This document shows positions 59,101 to 64,000 of a DNA stretch of 64,000 nt, piece after piece. Below the pieces are notes generated by a model. It did no database searches, was not told the DNA's origin, and saw nothing but the letters and a program-made list of their open reading frames with translations. Origin of the DNA: Actinomycetota bacterium (GTDB lineage: Bacteria > Actinomycetota > Thermoleophilia > Solirubrobacterales > 70-9); NCBI GenBank assembly GCA_018268695.1, contig JAFDWD010000002.1, forward strand, positions 1-64,000, in the 5' to 3' direction. The position numbers and the translations under genes were made by a program. The stretch's first letter is position 1. Each line of letters opens with the position of its first letter.

Positions 59101-62100
59101 AGATTCTTCCCGGTTTCGCGAGGGCGTGGTTTGGCGGAACCTCGAAGTGCTTCGCTACCGCAACGATCTCGAGAAGGACGAAGCAATCGTGGAAGAAAGC
59201 GATTACCATCTGATGGTGAGGTATCGCCTGTACAAGCACCAATAGATCTACGATTCGTTGTTTGAGCTCACGCACAGCCAGCTTCCGGAGCTGAGAGAAA
59301 AGGCAGTGGGGTTGCTGAAGCGACTGCCCACCGATCCCAAGACAGTCGAGGAAATGCTGAGTCGCTGCCAGCTTGACACCAAGGACGAGTTTCTGGCATG
59401 GTACAGGCTGACTCTGGTGCAATACCTGCTGAACAACCAGGCAGACAAGCGGGAAGACTTCAACGAAAAGGTGCACAGTCTGTCGTCTGAGCGCATTGCA
59501 GAATGGAAGAAGAGGTTCATCGATGCGAAGCTCTACCTGAAGATCCTGAAGCAGGCAGAGCTGTTTTCGGAGGTCTGCATCCGAGACCTCACGGATACAG
59601 CCAGGAGTTGCCTCAGCCTCTGCCTGCAGATCCTTCGTTCTCTGAACGATATTCCTCCGCTGAACAAACCCCTACCCGAGACGTACACGCTCAGACTCAT
59701 CGATGTGCCGCACAACGAACTCATTAGTAGAATTCTACCGCAGCTCTTCTCCAAGATGATAGCCGAGCTGCTGGAGCCTTTGCTGTGTTTGCTGCTTCAG
59801 CGCAAATAAAAGCTGGATCTGAGCATTGTGCTGCCGGGGCTCTTCCACAGCGATGAGGAAGCCCGGGTGATATGCAGCAACTTCCTGTACATCCACCAGA
59901 AGGAGCGCAAGTTCGAGCTCGACCTGTTCAGCGTGACTGTGTCCGACCCGCGGTACTGCAAGGAATACTTCAAGCTGCTCGTCAAGTTGCTAGCGGAGGA
60001 CCCTGACGTCGACCTCGAGAAGCTGCTTTGACCGACCATAAAGGAACTTGAGAGTTACGAGGTCCGAGAGGGAATCACTCGCAACCGCTAAGATCACCTG
60101 CTGGAGGGCAAGCTCGAACTGCTCGAGAACATCCTCATCCTCGAACCGAATCTGCTTCCCAAGCACGACCAGTTCCAGGATATGCTAGTCGCGAAGCTTT
60201 AGCGCGCGCTTTCAACCTCCAACCGTGACATCCTCTATCGGTTGCTGCTGCGAACCAACACCGGAAGGCTGGTGCCCACCGTGCAGTCCATGCTCAGCCG
60301 GGTTGAACCGAGGAAGCCGTGTCCCATCAAAGCCAACGGCTACGTGGGCCTCACCAACCTCGGCTGCATTTGCTATATGAACGCAATGCTGCAGCAGCTT
60401 TTCATGACGCGGGAGTTCAAGTATCCGTTGCTGAGCCTGGACTTTTCCGCAAGGAACATTCCACGTGCGGAGAAGAAGGGTCGGGAGTACGCCGACAACG
60501 TGCTGCTGCAGCTGCAACGAATGTTCGCATTTCTGGAGTTGAGCGAGCGCGGCGACTACAATCCCGAGACCTTCTGCTATGCGTTCCGCAGCGACATCAA
60601 CTTCGGGGTGCAGGAGGACTCCCAGGAGTTCCTGAACATGCTCTTCGACAAGCTCGAGCGAGAGCTCAAAGAGAGCAGCTTTCCTCGCGTGCTCGACGAG
60701 GTCTTCGGCGGCAGGACCATTGTGAGCATGACGTGCCAGAGCTGCAACACCGCCAAGTACCGTATCGAGGAGTTCAACAACCTCTCGCTGGAAGTTAAGG
60801 ACCGCAAGACCATCTACGAGAGCCTCGACCGGTTTATTGAGAGCGAGCAGATCAACGACTACATGTGCGAGAGCTGCGAGCGGAAGGTGAGCGTGGCTCG
60901 TTCTCAGCACCTCTACAGCCTGCCGAACACGCTGATCGTGCACCTGCAGCGCATCATCTTCAGCTACGAAACCTACGAGCGCATCAAGATCCACACGGCG
61001 CTTTCCTTTCCGAACAGCCTCAACCTGCACAGGTACGTGATGGTGCCCGAAGGGAAAGATAGGGAGCGCGAACCGCCTTCGGAGGAAGAATGCGCCTACG
61101 AACTCAAAGGAATCATCATCCATTCGGGCCATGCCGAGTCGGGCCATTACTACTCGCTGATCCGCGACCACACCGGCGGCTGGTTCAAGTTTGACGATAG
61201 TCGCGTGACCAGCTTCAACAGCGGCGAGCTCTCGCAGGAGAGCTACGGGGGACGCGAATAGTACGACGATTACAGTTCGTTCGAGGTGGGATCGCGTTCC
61301 AAAAACGCATACATGCTCGTCTACGAGAAGGTACGCAAGCAGCCCATCACTATCGAGAAGGTGCAGCTGCAGAAGACACCCACTGCCTTTGTCGTGACCG
61401 AAGCTGACGGCGAAGTCGCGAACATCCTCGACTACCGCGGGTACATCAGGGAGGAACTGCAGCAAGAAGTGTAGCTGGACAACAACAGCGTCTTCTTTCA
61501 CGAGCTGCAGCTGTACAACCGAAACTTCTACCGGTTCGTGAAGAGCATGCTTCTGCAGATTCCCATTCCCCGGCCGCTCTTCGAGGAGTTCGAGAGCGAC
61601 TCCCTGCCCTTCTACAGTAAGTTCCGTCAACTAAACCCCGGCCTGCGACTGCTCTTCACGAACATCATGAGCATGCTACATCGTCTCATGGAGTTCATAA
61701 GTAGGTCAAGCGAAACAGACCAGGAGCTCGTAAAGGAAATCGCGGTATACCTATCGCTCCTCTATTACGCCATTCCCGATATTGCGCAACTCTACTTCCT
61801 CTCCCTTGACTTGAAGCGTTACGTGGAGGTGCTCACAAGTCATGCCGACCAGCACCTCCGCGAGCTCTACCGACTTATGCTCAACCGTTCCTTCAGTATC
61901 GTCGCTGCTCTCAGCAGTGTCAACCTCCAAAAATCCGACGACGTCTCACCTGCCCGCACCAAGCTGCTGCAGCACTTGTCTTCGATCATCTCTTTCCTTC
62001 CCGAGCTCCACAAGCACCCAACTAAGATGAAGCAGTACTTCGAGTTCTGGCGCGCCTTCTGCTTCACCACTCCCACGTTCATGCAGTACTGCTTCGACGA

Positions 62101-63685
62101 AGGGTTGCTCTCGAAGTTCATCGGTTTCGTGCTGCAGAAGCGCAGTCCGCTGTCGCACAACCTCAAACAGGAGATTTCGCAGGAGTGGATTGGCACGGCC
62201 ATGTCTCCGATCACCAGCATGGTCGCTGCTCTGCTGATGAACTCCAACCTCTCGGAAGAAGAATCCAAAGGACGAGTCTCGCACGAGCTTACCGAAGACG
62301 AACTCAAATGCTTAAACTTCATGCCACTCTATCGGCAGATGATCGACGCCGACTGCGACTCGAGCAGCCTCATGTCGATTGTAGGTTGCCTCGCCACGGG
62401 CAACCGCAAATTCACAGCTGAGTTCGCGAGGATCCTGCTGCAGGGACTCAACCAATTCAGCAGCTATAAATCGTCGCTCGCCTACATGACAGTACTTCTT
62501 ACCTGACTCAGGCCGTAAAGGAGTTCCTTGAGATTGACGACGGTCTCGTTCAGAACCGGCTGAGCATGCTGCTCGGAGTGCCGCAGTTCATGTCGGAGAA
62601 CGACGACTACTCGCTGAGAGCATCCCTCCATAGCCAGACCGTGACTTACGTGAGCAGCCTCTTCTTCAGCGGAGGTTAGTATAAGCCAGTACTCGAACTG
62701 CTGTTTGCCCAGAGGCGTAACCCAGACAGTTCGAGCATCGCCGGCGTGCATATACTCCTACAACTCCTGGACGGCAACGAACGCATCCTCCGGTACGTGA
62801 ATGCGATGCCTCCGCCAAGTACACCCCACAGCCAATGTAGATTACTTCTATGCGAAGTACACGGACTGGATCGAGGAGTTCATCGATGCCTTCCGCACAG
62901 ACAAATACATCGTGCTGACCACCGATCGCGAAAAGCTTGCGGACAACTGCGTGAAGCTAGTGCGCAGCATCAACATGACCGTCGACCGTATCATCGACGA
63001 AGAGCAGAAGCCCGACCCTAACCAGCACATCCAACTTGATGTACTGTCATCGTTCTTCCCGCTGTTCATCATCGGCCGGAACCAGCGTGTTGAGCAGCTG
63101 GAACCGTTGGATCTGTCGGTCGGGGACGCTAGGATCGTGATTAGCGCGAAGGTCCATTACACGTTTTTCAGGAGAAGCTTGCCGACTGGCACCAACAACC
63201 TTGGGCTGCCCAAAGAAACATTCAATACGTTCAACCTGCCGCCCGACAAGGAAAGGGAGTATCTCGACCTCGCGAAATACTTCACCTACAATTCAGTGTC
63301 CACGCTCCTCGAAAAGACGGATAAGTCGCCTGACGTCGAACCCACCGTCATCACGCTCACGATCGACACCAACGTCGAACTGTGGTTGGCTCTAAGCCAT
63401 CCCACTTTTAACCACGAGCTCAACCTCGCCGAAGGCAAGAGTCAAGTCAACGTTCCCTACACGAACCAGCCAATCCACAGCTGGCTGTACATCCGATCGA
63501 GTGCAGTTGCGAAGGCTCCACTCTCCAAAGAGTCGCAGGTGCCAGCCGCCATGCAGACATAGGCTGCGGCGGGAATCGACTACGAAGAAGTGCCGACATA
63601 ACTACGAGAAGTGGCCTGCCCCACCTGCACCTACATGAACTTTGGAAGGAGCACATGCGAAATGTGTGAAAGCTCCCTGACATGA
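56114..63685 (+). CDS. Giant ubiquitin-specific protease (USP9X/24/34 type), one in-frame TGA
   Basis: 2,509 codons after two introns near the 3' end (62492-62511, 20 nt; 62819-62840, 22 nt). An armadillo-like helical N-terminus of about 800 residues, a UBL-like segment (HETKFPSNKTLYELLVELAK), one EF-hand loop (DEDKDGILSLQD) and the USP domain follow. Cys box: GLTNLGCICYMNAMLQQLF with Cys1420; His box: HSGHAESGHYYSLI with His1678; Asp/Asn in WFKFDDSRVTSFN; Zn cysteines in CQSCNTAKYRI and CESCERKV. A RanBP2-type zinc finger (VACPTCTYMNFGRSTCEMCE) ends the protein. A TGA at 60029-60031 (codon 1306) interrupts the frame upstream of the catalytic domain; coding is coherent on both sides, so error, readthrough or a recent stop are all possible. 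Confidence 0.88.
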
Positions 63686-63729
63686 TATCTTGCAAGTGGA
63701 TTTACGGATATAAGTTCTACTGTATTTAA

Positions 63730-64000
63730 ATGGCAGGACCCACGAACTACTGCGCAATCGCCCTGAGCCTCCTCTTCATTGTTGGTAGCTTGCTCCTGAA
63801 CCTCGTGTACCGCGAAGGCGTCTTCATCCACGGAGTCGAAATGATCGAGCACTACCAGGATGCAGTGTCTGCTTCATGGTTCATCTTCCTCCAGAATCTG
63901 GTTTCGTTCCTTGGGGACACGGAGATCCTTCCCATACTGGCCTTCTTCCTGTACATCGTGAGCCGCCGCAAGATCACCATCGTAGTCTTTCTCATCTTCT
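63730..64000 (+). CDS. PAP2-like membrane phosphatase, 3' partial
   Basis: 90 residues visible from ATG 63730 to the window end. Two membrane helices (CAIALSLLFIVGSLLLNLV, ILPILAFFLYIVSRR) flank the segment SWFIFLQNLVSFLGDTE, which resembles the N-terminal part of PAP2-family lipid phosphatases (VSFLGDTE is common there). The catalytic KxxxxxxRP and SGH motifs would lie outside the window, so the assignment is tentative. Confidence 0.55.
   Translation, partial: MAGPTNYCAIALSLLFIVGSLLLNLVYREGVFIHGVEMIEHYQDAVSASWFIFLQNLVSFLGDTEILPILAFFLYIVSRRKITIVVFLIF

Noticed and set aside
60029..60031. Selenocysteine at the in-frame TGA of the USP gene
   Set aside because: The residue is not in a redox motif or the catalytic site, and no selenoprotein USP is known to me.

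Overview
The window is nuclear DNA of a ciliate, most probably a peritrich (the Vorticella, Carchesium, Epistylis, Zoothamnium and Opisthonecta group). The main reason is the genetic code. Nearly every long gene is interrupted by TAA and TAG, while each complete gene model ends in TGA. At well conserved positions TAA and TAG stand where glutamate is expected: calmodulin residue 8, the kinesin motor end (SSC-E-NTLNTLRYADRVKEL), CDKAL1 ([14 protein letters not shown] and ICGFPG-E-T) and inhibitor-2 (KWD-E). That is the peritrich nuclear code (TAR = Glu, TGA the only stop), not the usual ciliate TAR = Gln. Genes are split by GT-AG introns of almost constant length, 20-25 nt with one of 33 nt. All gene models below use this code and remove these introns, so several predicted proteins are much longer than any standard-code ORF.

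The window is densely packed, with about 39 well supported genes on both strands and stop or start codons often only 0-30 nt apart. Left part (1-11.7 kb): a coiled-coil protein entering from outside, a thiol dioxygenase, a mitochondrial protein, calmodulin beside a divergent calmodulin-like copy, an importin-alpha-like protein, a large fusion of a ubiquitin E2 domain with leucine-rich repeats, and a protein with FAM13-like motifs. Middle-left (11.7-29 kb): a 1,564-residue Sfi1-type repeat protein, coiled-coil proteins, PP1 inhibitor-2, a mitochondrial helical-repeat protein, SPEF1/CLAMP, a RING/B-box protein, a CSC1/TMEM63-like membrane protein, an NT-C2 protein and a tandem universal stress protein.

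Middle-right (29-46 kb): SDHAF3, CDKAL1, a possible cysteine peptidase, a membrane RBR ubiquitin ligase, CNOT11, a B-box protein, coiled-coil proteins, kinesin-13, a p62/NBR1-like autophagy receptor and an SR splicing factor. Right part (46-64 kb): an IQ-motif protein, NOP2 rRNA methyltransferase, a tubulin polyglutamylase-like TTLL, IFT54, monomeric ubiquitin, a VDAC-like porin, a 2,509-codon ubiquitin-specific protease with one in-frame TGA, and the start of a PAP2-like phosphatase.

Two functional themes recur: cilia, basal bodies and the cortex (SPEF1, IFT54, TTLL, kinesin-13, the Sfi1-like protein, calmodulins, many coiled-coil proteins) and the ubiquitin/autophagy system (ubiquitin, E2 fusion, RBR ligase, RING/B-box protein, USP, p62/NBR1). 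This is ordinary eukaryotic clustering, not an operon. I saw no rRNA, tRNA, CRISPR array, transposon or tandem-repeat array. Coordinates of introns and starts come from hand reading of conserved frames and have not been checked against transcripts.
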